Source: Aquimarina sp. MAR_2010_214 (GTDB lineage Bacteria; Bacteroidota; Bacteroidia; Flavobacteriales; Flavobacteriaceae). Taken from it: 64,000 nucleotides of DNA. The DNA lies in contig NZ_PJMS01000001.1 of NCBI RefSeq assembly GCF_002846555.1, forward strand, positions 1,798,001-1,862,000, given 5' to 3'. A model generated the notes under the pieces. It worked only from the letters and a program-made list of their open reading frames with translations, had not been told where the DNA came from and searched no databases. Made by a program: the position numbers and the translations under genes. Below are positions 19,398 to 28,468 of this stretch, one piece after another; the stretch's first letter is position 1, and every line of letters begins with the position of its first letter.

Positions 19398-22300
19398 ATG
19401 AAACTTACCCTTCCTCAACAAGATGTTTATTTTGAACAATTGTTATATACCGATTATCCAATTTACAATATTGGGGCTAAAATTTTAATAGAAGGCACTA
19501 TAGAGGTTTCTATTTTTAATAGTGCTTATCAATGTTTAATTAATCAACATGATGCCTACAGAACCTATTTTTTCGCGGAGAATGAAGAAGTCTTTGCTGC
19601 TATAAGTAAACGTTTTGAAGTTGCTTTGCCTGTTGTAGATTTTTCTGAAGAAGAAAATGCAGATGAAATGGCAAATGTTTTTATGCAAAAAGAATTTGTG
19701 AAGCCTTTTGATATGTTATCAGGAGAGGGATTGCATAGATTTATTTTAGTAAAAGTTTCATCAACCAAACATTATCTTTTTTCGGTATATCATCATATTA
19801 TTACTGATGGTTGGGGAACTTCTTTGATGTTTCAACGTTTGATTAAAAATTATAATGAACTTTTAAAAGACGGAAAAGTTACTTCTACTTATCCATATAG
19901 TTACAAGGATTTTGTAAAAGATGATGAAAACTATCAGCAGTCAGAAGAATACAAAGACGATAAAAAATATTGGGTAGAGAAATTTGATACCTTACCAGAA
20001 AATCTTTTTGAAAAGAAAGAAACACACAATCAAATTAATAAAAGTAGCCGTAAAAGATTAGTTGTAGAAAGAAGTACCTATAATGGACTAAATACTTTAG
20101 CAAATGAAAACAAATCATCTACCTTTCATTTATTATTAGCACTGCTATATACCTATTTTGGGCGAAAACATCAAAATAACGATTTTGCTATTGGACTACC
20201 TGTTTTAAACAGAAGCAAATCTGTTTTTAAGAAAACAGTAGGTCTTTTTATGGGAGTAGCACCATTGAGATTGGAATTAAATTTTGAAGATACTATTAAA
20301 GAATTAGTCTTTGCTATAAAAAATCAGTTACGTAAAGATTATAGGCACCAACGTTTTCCTTTAGGTAAATTAATAAAAGAATTACAGGTTTTTCAAGAAA
20401 AAGAAAAGATGTTTAATATTACACTTTCTTACGAAAAGCAAGATTATGCTAGTAATTTCGAAAATACAAAAACAAGGGTGATTCCATTAACGCATCAATC
20501 CGAAAGAGTAGCACTAGCAATATATATTAGAGAGTTTGACGAAAGTGAAGATGTAAGTATCGATTTTGATTACAACCAGAATTATTTTGATGAAGAGAGT
20601 ATAACACAGGTTACCACACATTTTGAATGTTTACTTGCTAATGTACTTGATGCTCCGCACAAAAAACTAAAAGATTTAGAGTATTTAACAAAAGAAGAAG
20701 AACATCAATTATTACATGTTTTTAATAATACTGATATAGCTTATCCAAAAGACCAAACGTTCTTAGATGTCTTTAGCAAACAGGTGAAATTAACTCCAAA
20801 TAAAATAGCGGTTTTTGATGAAATTCAGCAATACTCATACGCAGAAATAGATGTTTTATCCAATCGAATAGGTTCTTATATTGCAACATATTCGGCAGAA
20901 GATGAAGCTGATAATATAGGTGTTCTATTAGAACGATCTGCAACAACCCTTGCTGTAATGTTAGGCATTTTAAAAGCAGGTAAATCCTTTATTCCTTTAG
21001 ATCCTATATTTCCAGCAGATCGATTACAATACATAATAGATCAAAGTGATATGAAACTATTAATTTGTGATCAACAACAATCTTCTTTCTACAGAATTAA
21101 TACGTTAACATTAAACGACTTACTGAACAAAGTAAAAACAGAAACTAAAGGAATTTCATACTCTGTAGCTTCAACAGATACTGCCTATATTATTTATACT
21201 TCAGGTTCAACGGGAAATCCGAAAGGAGTAGAAATAGGACATCAATCATTGTTAAATTTTCTTTTAAGTATGCAAAAAAAGCCAGGTATACAAAAAGAAG
21301 ATATCTTATTTGCTGTAACTACTTATTCTTTTGATATTTCTATTCTTGAGCTTTTTGGACCATTAATATCAGGTGCTACCGTATATATGGTAAGTAATGT
21401 TGTTTTAAAAGATCCCGTGAAATTAATTAAAGCTATTGAAGAAGTAAAACCTTCTGTTATTCAAGCCACTCCCAGTTTTTACCAAATGTTATTTAATTCT
21501 GGATGGAAAGGAAATACAAACTTAAAAGTATTATGTGGGGGAGATTTATTAAGTGAAGATTTAGCGAGTTTGTTATTGAAACATTGTGGAACATTATGGA
21601 ATATGTACGGACCTACAGAAACTACTATTTGGTCTAGTGTAAAGCATATTACAAGAAAAGAAGAAGCTTCTAATATTGGTATGCCTATTCAGAATACACA
21701 GTTTTATATTGTTGATTCTTTTTACAAACCTTTGCCTATTGAAAGCAGTGGGTCATTATATATTGCTGGTGATGGATTGGCAAAAGGTTATTTTAAGGCT
21801 TCTGATTTAACAAAACAAAAATTTAGCCCTAATATATTTAAAAATGGAACCTTGTTTTATGCAACAAATGATGTGGCTAAATGGAATAGTAAAGGAGAAG
21901 TAGAGTTTTTGGGTCGAGAAGACAATCAGGTTAAAATAAGAGGATATCGAATAGAACTCGGTGAAATTGAAATGAAATTAAATGCGCTGTCATCAATTAA
22001 ACAAGCCGTTGTTGTTGCCAGAAAGCAAAGTAATCAAGATGCTTTTTTAGTAGCATATGTAATTAAAGAAAACGACGATTATATTGCTCAAAGCTGTATT
22101 ACAGCTTTAGAGAAGGAGCTCCCTAAATATATGGTGCCTTATACCTTTATTGTAGTCGACGATTTTCCGTTAACTCCTAATAAAAAAGTAAATAGAAAAA
22201 TATTATCTGAAAAAGCAATTGCTCAAATATCTAAGCAAAAAGAGTTTAGACAACCAGAAAACGAATTACAAAAGAAACTAGTTGCGTTTTGGAAAGACGT

Positions 22301-23825
22301 ATTAAAATATGAAGGCGAAATAAGTATTGATGATAATTTTTTCTCTTTAGGTGGACATTCTTTAAATGCAGTAAAATTAATTCATCAAATTCATCATGAA
22401 TTACAATATCCTATCAACTTAAAAGTGCTCTTTGATTTTCCTACTATAACTTCTTTGTCTAATTATCTTGCTACGGCACATACAAAAGAAATACAAAGCA
22501 TACCACTAAGCAAATCTAAGGGTTATTATAAAATAACACCTTCACAACATGGTATTTGGCTAGCTTCGCAACACAAAAACAGATCTATAGCCTACAATAT
22601 GACTTCTGCTTTTCATATAGAGGGAAGTATTAATGTCGCTAAAATAAACAAAACTGTACAGCAATTAATTTTAGACCACGAAATTCTTAGAACCAATTTT
22701 ATAGAAAGAGAAGGAGGAGTGTATCAAAAAATAAAAAACATAAAAAATTTTGATTTCAAAATATCAGTAGAAAATTCAAATAAAGATGGTATTTCAGAGT
22801 ATATAGATCAATTTGTAAACGAAGCGTTTAATTTAGAAGAAGATCTCCTTTTGAAAATGAAATTGATACAAATGAATGAGGTAACAGCTGTTTTAGTTTT
22901 TTGTGCACATCATATTGTATTAGATGGTTGGTCTTTAGAACTATTTACGAGGCTATTTTTGCAATATTACAATAACAAAATTGAATCTAATGCTCACAAT
23001 AAAGAAAGTATTCAATACAAAGATTATGCGGAATGGTTTAATACGATTAATGATTTTGAAGAAACAACTCCTCTTTGGGGTAAATATTTAGAAGACTTCG
23101 CACCTAAGGAAAGTTTTTCTTTAGATTTTTTTGAAAAAGAAGAAACCTATGCAGGAGATCATTTTAGATTTGAATTAGATTCAGACCAAACATTGGTATT
23201 AAAGTCGTTTTTGAAAACACAAAAAACGACCATGCATAACTTTCTAATAACAGTTTTGAATATTTTAATTTTTAAGCTTAGTAAACACGATGATATTGTT
23301 TTAGGAACTGTGAATTCTGGTAGAGATAATCCACAATTAAACAGTATGATAGGAATGTTTGTAAAAACATTGCCACTTAGAGTAAAATTAAAGAAAGAAG
23401 ATACCTTTAATACTGTTTTAAAAACGGTACAGGAAACAGTATTGCAACTAGACAACCTTCAGAACATACCAGAAATTTATAAAAATAAAAACTTGTTTGA
23501 TGTTTTGGTTGCTTTTCAAAATCCAGATTTTTCATATCAAGAAAAGATTCGTTTAAAAGAGGCAAAACTTAAACCATATTTGGTAGATACAAAATATAGT
23601 AGAGTGCCATTGTTATTTAATTTTTTTGAGACCTATGGAAAATTAAACGGAATTATATCATTCAATACAGGGAAATACGACAAAGAAACCATTGAGTTAA
23701 TTGTTTCAAAATACAAAAAGTTACTTCATCAAGTTATAACAAATCCATCGATAGAAATATCAAAATTAGAAATATTACTAGATTTTGAAATGCATGATGT
23801 TGTCGATATCGGCTTTAATTTTTAA
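19398..23825 (+). CDS. NRPS C-A-PCP-C, predicted to activate glycine
   Basis: 1475 residues. The first C domain starts at residue 1 with no docking segment (LPQQDVYFEQLL and YNIGAKILIEG; HHIITDG at 132-138), a layout seen in starter modules. The A domain (A3 YTSGSTGNPKG near 600) gives by eye the code DILQLGMIWK, one residue from the glycine code DILQLGLIWK. A7 reads YATND rather than YRTGD, and A10 is degenerate (NKKVNR) but keeps its Lys. The PCP serine is Ser988 in FFSLGGHSL. A second C domain (HHIVLDG at 1171-1177) ends the protein, with no downstream carrier, thioesterase or reductase. Release must therefore be by the terminal C domain or by a partner elsewhere. The gene is far more AT-rich than the NRPS genes at 1-16589. 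The PPTase gene begins 11 bases later. Confidence 0.94.
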   Translation: MKLTLPQQDVYFEQLLYTDYPIYNIGAKILIEGTIEVSIFNSAYQCLINQHDAYRTYFFAENEEVFAAISKRFEVALPVVDFSEEENADEMANVFMQKEFVKPFDMLSGEGLHRFILVKVSSTKHYLFSVYHHIITDGWGTSLMFQRLIKNYNELLKDGKVTSTYPYSYKDFVKDDENYQQSEEYKDDKKYWVEKFDTLPENLFEKKETHNQINKSSRKRLVVERSTYNGLNTLANENKSSTFHLLLALLYTYFGRKHQNNDFAIGLPVLNRSKSVFKKTVGLFMGVAPLRLELNFEDTIKELVFAIKNQLRKDYRHQRFPLGKLIKELQVFQEKEKMFNITLSYEKQDYASNFENTKTRVIPLTHQSERVALAIYIREFDESEDVSIDFDYNQNYFDEESITQVTTHFECLLANVLDAPHKKLKDLEYLTKEEEHQLLHVFNNTDIAYPKDQTFLDVFSKQVKLTPNKIAVFDEIQQYSYAEIDVLSNRIGSYIATYSAEDEADNIGVLLERSATTLAVMLGILKAGKSFIPLDPIFPADRLQYIIDQSDMKLLICDQQQSSFYRINTLTLNDLLNKVKTETKGISYSVASTDTAYIIYTSGSTGNPKGVEIGHQSLLNFLLSMQKKPGIQKEDILFAVTTYSFDISILELFGPLISGATVYMVSNVVLKDPVKLIKAIEEVKPSVIQATPSFYQMLFNSGWKGNTNLKVLCGGDLLSEDLASLLLKHCGTLWNMYGPTETTIWSSVKHITRKEEASNIGMPIQNTQFYIVDSFYKPLPIESSGSLYIAGDGLAKGYFKASDLTKQKFSPNIFKNGTLFYATNDVAKWNSKGEVEFLGREDNQVKIRGYRIELGEIEMKLNALSSIKQAVVVARKQSNQDAFLVAYVIKENDDYIAQSCITALEKELPKYMVPYTFIVVDDFPLTPNKKVNRKILSEKAIAQISKQKEFRQPENELQKKLVAFWKDVLKYEGEISIDDNFFSLGGHSLNAVKLIHQIHHELQYPINLKVLFDFPTITSLSNYLATAHTKEIQSIPLSKSKGYYKITPSQHGIWLASQHKNRSIAYNMTSAFHIEGSINVAKINKTVQQLILDHEILRTNFIEREGGVYQKIKNIKNFDFKISVENSNKDGISEYIDQFVNEAFNLEEDLLLKMKLIQMNEVTAVLVFCAHHIVLDGWSLELFTRLFLQYYNNKIESNAHNKESIQYKDYAEWFNTINDFEETTPLWGKYLEDFAPKESFSLDFFEKEETYAGDHFRFELDSDQTLVLKSFLKTQKTTMHNFLITVLNILIFKLSKHDDIVLGTVNSGRDNPQLNSMIGMFVKTLPLRVKLKKEDTFNTVLKTVQETVLQLDNLQNIPEIYKNKNLFDVLVAFQNPDFSYQEKIRLKEAKLKPYLVDTKYSRVPLLFNFFETYGKLNGIISFNTGKYDKETIELIVSKYKKLLHQVITNPSIEISKLEILLDFEMHDVVDIGFNF

Positions 23826-23836
23826 TACGCTTTAAT

Positions 23837-24475
23837 TTGATTTATATTTTATACTCTTCTATAAAAGAAGATAATCATAACGATTTAATTGATCGTTATT
23901 TACCTATGTTTTCGAATCATTTTCAAAACAGAATAGCAAAATACAGACGATGGCAAGATGCCCAATTATCATTATTAGGTAGGGTATTACTAAAAAAGGG
24001 TATGGAGAAGGTGAATTGTAGTTTTGATGAATCAGATTTGAAATATTCCGATTTTAATAAACCATATTTTAATAGTTGTGTTATTAATTTTAACATCTCA
24101 CACTCTGGAGAGTTTGTGGTATGTGTTTTAACAGATATAGGAGATGTAGGAATTGATATTGAAAAAATAGACTCCATAGAAATAAATGACTTTAAATCGC
24201 AAATGACCCCTAATGAATGGGAGCAAATTAGCACTTCTGAAAACACAAAAAACTCTTTTTTTAAATACTGGACACAGAAAGAAGCCATTATAAAAGCACA
24301 TGGAAAAGGACTTTCTATTCCATTAAAATCTTTCGAAGTTCAGAATAATAAAACAGTAATAGACACAGAGAATTTCTTTCTAAAAAAAATAAAGATAAGT
24401 AATGATTATTACTGTCATTTAGCACTTAAAAGTAGTTTATATGCTAAAATTACTATACAAGAAATAATATTTTAA
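23837..24475 (+). CDS. Sfp-type 4'-phosphopantetheinyl transferase
   Basis: 212 residues. It shows the three hallmark segments of the Sfp/AcpT family: FNISHSGEFVV, the Mg-binding VGIDIEKI, and FFKYWTQKEAIIKAHGKGL. It should transfer phosphopantetheine from CoA to the Ser residues of the PCP and carrier domains encoded upstream, making them active. Translation begins at a TTG 11 bases after the NRPS stop, which points to coupled expression; the next in-frame ATG (METs at MFSN) would remove the N-terminal strand. Base composition matches the AT-rich half of the cluster. Confidence 0.92.
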   Translation: MIYILYSSIKEDNHNDLIDRYLPMFSNHFQNRIAKYRRWQDAQLSLLGRVLLKKGMEKVNCSFDESDLKYSDFNKPYFNSCVINFNISHSGEFVVCVLTDIGDVGIDIEKIDSIEINDFKSQMTPNEWEQISTSENTKNSFFKYWTQKEAIIKAHGKGLSIPLKSFEVQNNKTVIDTENFFLKKIKISNDYYCHLALKSSLYAKITIQEIIF

Positions 24476-24493
24476 TCTTAATTAAAATCAACA

Positions 24494-26413
24494 ATGAGTA
24501 AATTTATAATTTTATTTATAACCTTAATTCCTATCTGTTCCTTTGCTCAAAACACCAATGTACAATTTGAAGAAACGACATCTTTTTATCCAAACGAGGA
24601 AAGTCTTAAAAAGCATGAGATTGAATGGGGTGTTTTTACCGTTCCAGAAGATTGGGATAATATCAATAGCAATACTGTAAAATTAGCCATAGCAATATTG
24701 AAAAACACATCAAAATCAATAAGTAATAATCCAGTAATAATTGTTGATGGTGGTCCTGGAGCAGGTTCTATTGAAGGAATTGGGTGGTGGTTGAATCATC
24801 CTTTACGAAAAAAGAGCGATATTATTTTGATGGATGCTAGAGGAACCGGTTTTTCTGAACCAAGACTTTGTCCAGATTTAGGGAAAAAGTTTTTAAACAT
24901 ACTTGCTAAAAATCAACATGCGGTGCAAGACGATGAAGAAAAAGTTTTAGAAACTATAAAATGTAAGCAAGAACTAGTGGCTAAAGGGATTGACCCAGAT
25001 GCATACCATAGTAAAAATATGGCAAAAGATTTACATGCACTAAAAGAGTATTTAGAATATCCAAATTGGAATGTATATGGTATTTCTTATGGTACATATG
25101 TAGCACAGGTATATGCAAATGATTTTCCGAATGACGCAAAAACATTGATATTAGATTCACCTATTTCTAATATCGAAGAATATTATGTTTACAATACATC
25201 TAACTACATTTCTAGTATAAATAAAGTTTTTGAAGATTGTAAAAATGATCCTGATTGCAATTCAGCATATCCCAATTTGGAAGATACTTATTATAATGTT
25301 ATAGAATCGTTAACAAAAGAACCCATTACAGTAAAGGTTGATACTTCTATTATTGAAGAAGGAACATTTACCTACAATGTAGAGGATTTTAAAGTAGCAA
25401 TTCATCAATCATTATATCAAAAAAGATTAATTGAAATATTACCTCTATTAGTATATCAGTTTCATAATAGAAATGAAGATGCGTTAAGTGCTTTGGTAGT
25501 TGCTTTTTCTGGAGCTTTAGGTTTGGATTATGGTTTGTATTACTGTGTAACTTGTAACGAAGCAATTCCGAATAATTCAATAGAAGACTATAAGAATGAT
25601 TTGAAAAAGCACCCTAAATTAAAAGGGGGGGTGTCTTTTTATGGTTCTGATTTTTCTGTATGTAATAAATGGAATAATACGAAAAATAAAACAGTGTATG
25701 TAGATAGTTTAGCTTCAAGAATAAATGCTCCATCATTAATTTTTACGGGAAAGTTTGACCCAATAACTCCTGCTAGAAATGGGGATTCTCTTGCAATTCA
25801 TATTAAAAATGCACATTTGGTAAAAACTGCATCGCTGGGTCATGCTTCAAGTTTATCAAGAGAAGGATTTAAAATAGTCAATACTTTTATAAATATAGAT
25901 GCTGCAGAAATTCAAGAGAATAATAAGAAAGCTTCTAAAGTATCTTTTATCAAAGATGTTTATGTGAACGGAGGTATATCAAAATTAGGAAATAGTCTTA
26001 ATAATTTTGATCTACTATTCTTTACCCCCCTTGTGATTGCATTGCTAATTTCATTAGTAGCAATTTTTGCATACTTAATTGAACTTTTTAGGAAAAAACA
26101 AAAAAGTACGGCTGATAAGTTAGTTCGAATACTGTTGATTATTAGTTCTATTTTGGGAGTAGGAATCTTGATTGGTTTTATATTGGCTATTAACGATGCT
26201 GCATCTATTAATTTTTACATCCTTGCGTTTGGAATCTCTACAAATTGGGGTTATTTATTTCCTTTGTTCTATGTTTTTATAGGAGTATTACTTTTAAGTA
26301 TGTTATACTTTGTTTTCTGTGTTAAAAAGATAGATAATCGAAGTGTTGTATTTACTGTGTTATTTTCTAATATATTAATAGGGTCTTATTTTATGTATTG
26401 GGGTTTTTTGTAG
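24494..26413 (+). CDS. Secreted alpha/beta-hydrolase peptidase with C-terminal membrane helices
   Basis: 639 residues. A signal peptide (MSKFIILFITLIPICSFA, then QNT) is followed by an alpha/beta-hydrolase of the prolyl/tripeptidyl aminopeptidase type (S33, TAP-like). The oxyanion motif is GGPGAGS, then DARGTG, nucleophile Ser198 in GISYGT, Asp422 in GKFDPITP and His450 in LGHASS. After residue ~500 come about four hydrophobic helices, so the catalytic domain should face the periplasm while anchored in the inner membrane. It starts 18 bases after the PPTase stop and shares its AT-rich composition, so it probably belongs to the NRPS operon. Trimming or activating an exported peptide is my inference, by analogy of layout with ClbP of the colibactin pathway, which belongs to a different peptidase family. 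General peptide uptake is the alternative. Confidence 0.85.
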   Translation: MSKFIILFITLIPICSFAQNTNVQFEETTSFYPNEESLKKHEIEWGVFTVPEDWDNINSNTVKLAIAILKNTSKSISNNPVIIVDGGPGAGSIEGIGWWLNHPLRKKSDIILMDARGTGFSEPRLCPDLGKKFLNILAKNQHAVQDDEEKVLETIKCKQELVAKGIDPDAYHSKNMAKDLHALKEYLEYPNWNVYGISYGTYVAQVYANDFPNDAKTLILDSPISNIEEYYVYNTSNYISSINKVFEDCKNDPDCNSAYPNLEDTYYNVIESLTKEPITVKVDTSIIEEGTFTYNVEDFKVAIHQSLYQKRLIEILPLLVYQFHNRNEDALSALVVAFSGALGLDYGLYYCVTCNEAIPNNSIEDYKNDLKKHPKLKGGVSFYGSDFSVCNKWNNTKNKTVYVDSLASRINAPSLIFTGKFDPITPARNGDSLAIHIKNAHLVKTASLGHASSLSREGFKIVNTFINIDAAEIQENNKKASKVSFIKDVYVNGGISKLGNSLNNFDLLFFTPLVIALLISLVAIFAYLIELFRKKQKSTADKLVRILLIISSILGVGILIGFILAINDAASINFYILAFGISTNWGYLFPLFYVFIGVLLLSMLYFVFCVKKIDNRSVVFTVLFSNILIGSYFMYWGFL

Positions 26414-26787
26414 AATTCCTGGATAAGCCTTTGTTGAACTTGATTTAGTGTTCGGTAAGACATTGAGGGGGCATTTAGGCTTAATTACACAATTTTGAAA
26501 GAGTATCATAAATTCTGTATCTTTTTTGACGGATTATTAATAAAACAAACATTTTACAAGATAGCGGAGTGCCTTAAAATTGACTCACAATCTCTGTGCA
26601 AAAAGTTCGATATCTGTCCTACCTTCAGTACTTAACCCTCAAAATCTTTGATTTTGAGGGTTTTTTATTTTTAAAACAATTAATAATTCTACCAGATAAC
26701 AATATAATTGATGATATGAGAGAAACTTTTTTTCTTTATACTTAGGAGAATATTGCCTGTCTTCATATCACTTCTAGTGGGTAATCT
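26414..26787. other. Intergenic region at the end of the biosynthetic cluster
   Basis: 374 bases between the hydrolase gene and a gene on the opposite strand. It contains one strong hairpin terminator (26636-26660). Just before it, 26590-26625 faintly recalls a tRNA 3' half (CTCACAA loop-like and GTTCGAT) but cannot be folded into paired arms. No coding frame is seen. Confidence 0.5.
26636..26666 (+). terminator. Rho-independent terminator
   Basis: A perfect 11-base inverted repeat, CCCTCAAAATC / GATTTTGAGGG, with a TTT loop is followed by TTTTTT. It lies downstream of the hydrolase gene and probably ends transcription of the AT-rich part of the NRPS cluster, although it is 220 bases past the stop codon. 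The left side is not A-rich, so it favours the plus strand. Confidence 0.8.
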
Positions 26788-27927
26788 TTATTCTGTGTTT
26801 TTCGATGTACTGATCATACCAACACTTAGCACCGTTCTAAATCCTAGATGCTCTAGTGAGGAGTCCATGCTAGTAGCCATTCTGGCGCTATTACGATAAC
26901 TGGCACAATAGGAATCACTACATAAAAAAGAACCGCCTTTTATGACCTTTTCTTGCAAAGCAGGGTTATTAGGATTATAAGGCTTTACAGCACCCTTAGG
27001 ATTATGAGTTAAACCTTGTTGTTTTAATTGATTGTAATACGTTGTATTGTACCAATCTTGCGTCCATTCCCAAACATTTCCGGCCATATCATATAGGTTA
27101 TACGAATTGGGAGGATAGGAGCGTACGGGAGCTTTATTTTCATAACCGTCTGTTTTGGTGTTTTGTAAAGGAAACTCTCCTTCCCACGTATTGGCATAAC
27201 TACTTAAGCTGTTGAGGTCATTTCCCCAGAAAAAAATAGTGTTTTTTTCTTTCCCTCTGGATGCATATTCCCATTCTGCCTCAGTGGGTAATCTTCTTTC
27301 TGCCCATTTGCAATACGCCACAGCATCTTCATAGGCAATATGCACAACAGGGTACTTGTCTTTTTCTTTAATAGAACTTTTTGGACCTAAAGGGTGTTTC
27401 CAATTGGCTCCGATCTTCCATAACCACCATTGAGAATAGTCAAAAAGATTAGGAACACTCTCTTTGGTTTTTTTAAAAATTAGTGATCCAGGTTGTAATA
27501 TAGAGTCATGAGGTTTGGGAGCGTTGGGAGGCAATTGTTTTTTCATTTCTTCCCAAACAATTTCTCGCTCTGCCACAGTAATATAGTTAGTAGCATCAAC
27601 AAATTTTTTAAATTGTGCATTTGTCACTTCTGTTATATCCATAAAAAAACCATCTACCGAAACAGAATGAGCAGGAGTCTCATGTTTCATAATCATAGAA
27701 TCGTTTTCTACAGCTCCTTGACTAAATTTTCCTCCGGGTATCCAAACCATTCCTTCTGGTATTGTTATTTCTTCCGGTAAATTTTTAATGATTTGTGTCT
27801 GTTGTGTAGTTGAGGTTTTTTTAGCTTTTTTGGGCTCTTGTTCTTTCTTACAACTTGCAATTATTGTCAAAAAGATAAGTAGTAGTGTCTCTTTTCTATA
27901 TCTTTTGCAGTATTTATTTTTATTCAT
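26788..27927 (-). CDS. Lipoprotein formylglycine-generating enzyme (sulfatase-maturing, SUMF1/FGE family)
   Basis: 379 residues. The N-terminal lipobox IIASC gives a lipidated Cys26, so the protein should be anchored in the cell envelope. The FGE-sulfatase fold is complete: PEGMVWIPGGKF, RLPTEAEWEYASRG, GNVWEWTQDWY, and the C-terminal VIKGGSFLCSDSYCASYRNS. The paired Cys336 and Cys341 (CSDSYC) match the active-site Cys pair of human FGE (CHRSYC), so this looks like a true enzyme that oxidises a sulfatase Cys to formylglycine, unlike the many SUMF1-like proteins without the pair. No sulfatase gene lies in the window. The gene is transcribed towards the NRPS cluster and appears unrelated to it. 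Confidence 0.88.
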   Translation of the reverse strand: MNKNKYCKRYRKETLLLIFLTIIASCKKEQEPKKAKKTSTTQQTQIIKNLPEEITIPEGMVWIPGGKFSQGAVENDSMIMKHETPAHSVSVDGFFMDITEVTNAQFKKFVDATNYITVAEREIVWEEMKKQLPPNAPKPHDSILQPGSLIFKKTKESVPNLFDYSQWWLWKIGANWKHPLGPKSSIKEKDKYPVVHIAYEDAVAYCKWAERRLPTEAEWEYASRGKEKNTIFFWGNDLNSLSSYANTWEGEFPLQNTKTDGYENKAPVRSYPPNSYNLYDMAGNVWEWTQDWYNTTYYNQLKQQGLTHNPKGAVKPYNPNNPALQEKVIKGGSFLCSDSYCASYRNSARMATSMDSSLEHLGFRTVLSVGMISTSKNTE

Positions 27928-28148
27928 TTAGGAATTGTGTTTTTATATCTAAGTTGTTTTAAGCTGGTTATTCAAATGTAATCTTTTTTAGATCATTAAA
28001 AGACAAAGTTTTTTGGTGTGCTCTACAAAACGATAAAAGCTGCTTTTAATCGAAAATTGATCTTTTAATTAGACTGTTTTCTTATTTTTTGAATAGTATA
28101 ATTATATTTTGGTATCTAATTATCAGGTAGTTACTTAAAATATTTCTA

Positions 28149-28370
28149 ATGAAAAAGGAGCTAGATATTTCAGAGATACAGTTAATCATACGCAATTTAG
28201 TCGCATTTATAGTGGTAGAAGGAAAGGAGTATGTGAGTGATAAAAAAAAGAAAGCATATGTATCTGGATATGTACAACTTTTGATAAAAACTATTCATCT
28301 TGTAGATGATCAGGAGGAACTCTCAATAATAGAAGATATTGCGGAGGATATCTTGACTTATCTCGAATAA
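28149..28370 (+). CDS. Small acidic protein of unknown function
   Basis: 73 residues, rich in Glu, Asp and Ile/Leu with no signal peptide or membrane helix. It looks all-helical (IQLIIRNLVAFIVVEG, LLIKTIHLVDDQEEL, IIEDIAEDILTYLE). I recognise no family. A likely hairpin terminator follows, and the next gene on the strand starts 98 bases downstream. It is called a gene because of an ATG start, a sensible amino acid pattern and no competing frame. Confidence 0.6.
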   Translation: MKKELDISEIQLIIRNLVAFIVVEGKEYVSDKKKKAYVSGYVQLLIKTIHLVDDQEELSIIEDIAEDILTYLE

Positions 28371-28401
28371 AAAAACACCACTATTGATATTATTATGATC
28401 G

Positions 28402-28443
28402 AAAAGAGCTTTTTTAATGCGTTAAGAAAGTCCTCTTTTTTTT
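28402..28443 (+). terminator. Probable terminator, bulged hairpin
   Basis: AAAAGAG (28402-28408) pairs with CTCTTTT (28433-28439). An inner CTTT/AAAG pair extends the stem past a two-base bulge, and a T-run follows. It would end transcription of the small gene at 28149-28370. Confidence 0.5.
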
Positions 28444-28468
28444 AAAGTAATAATAACTTTTATATCTT

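Noticed and set aside
26560..26635. tRNA-like remnant at the end of the NRPS cluster (CTCACAA and GTTCGAT strings followed by a terminator)
   Set aside because: The anticodon-stem and T-stem positions do not pair and no acceptor stem can be formed, so neither a functional tRNA nor an attachment site can be supported.
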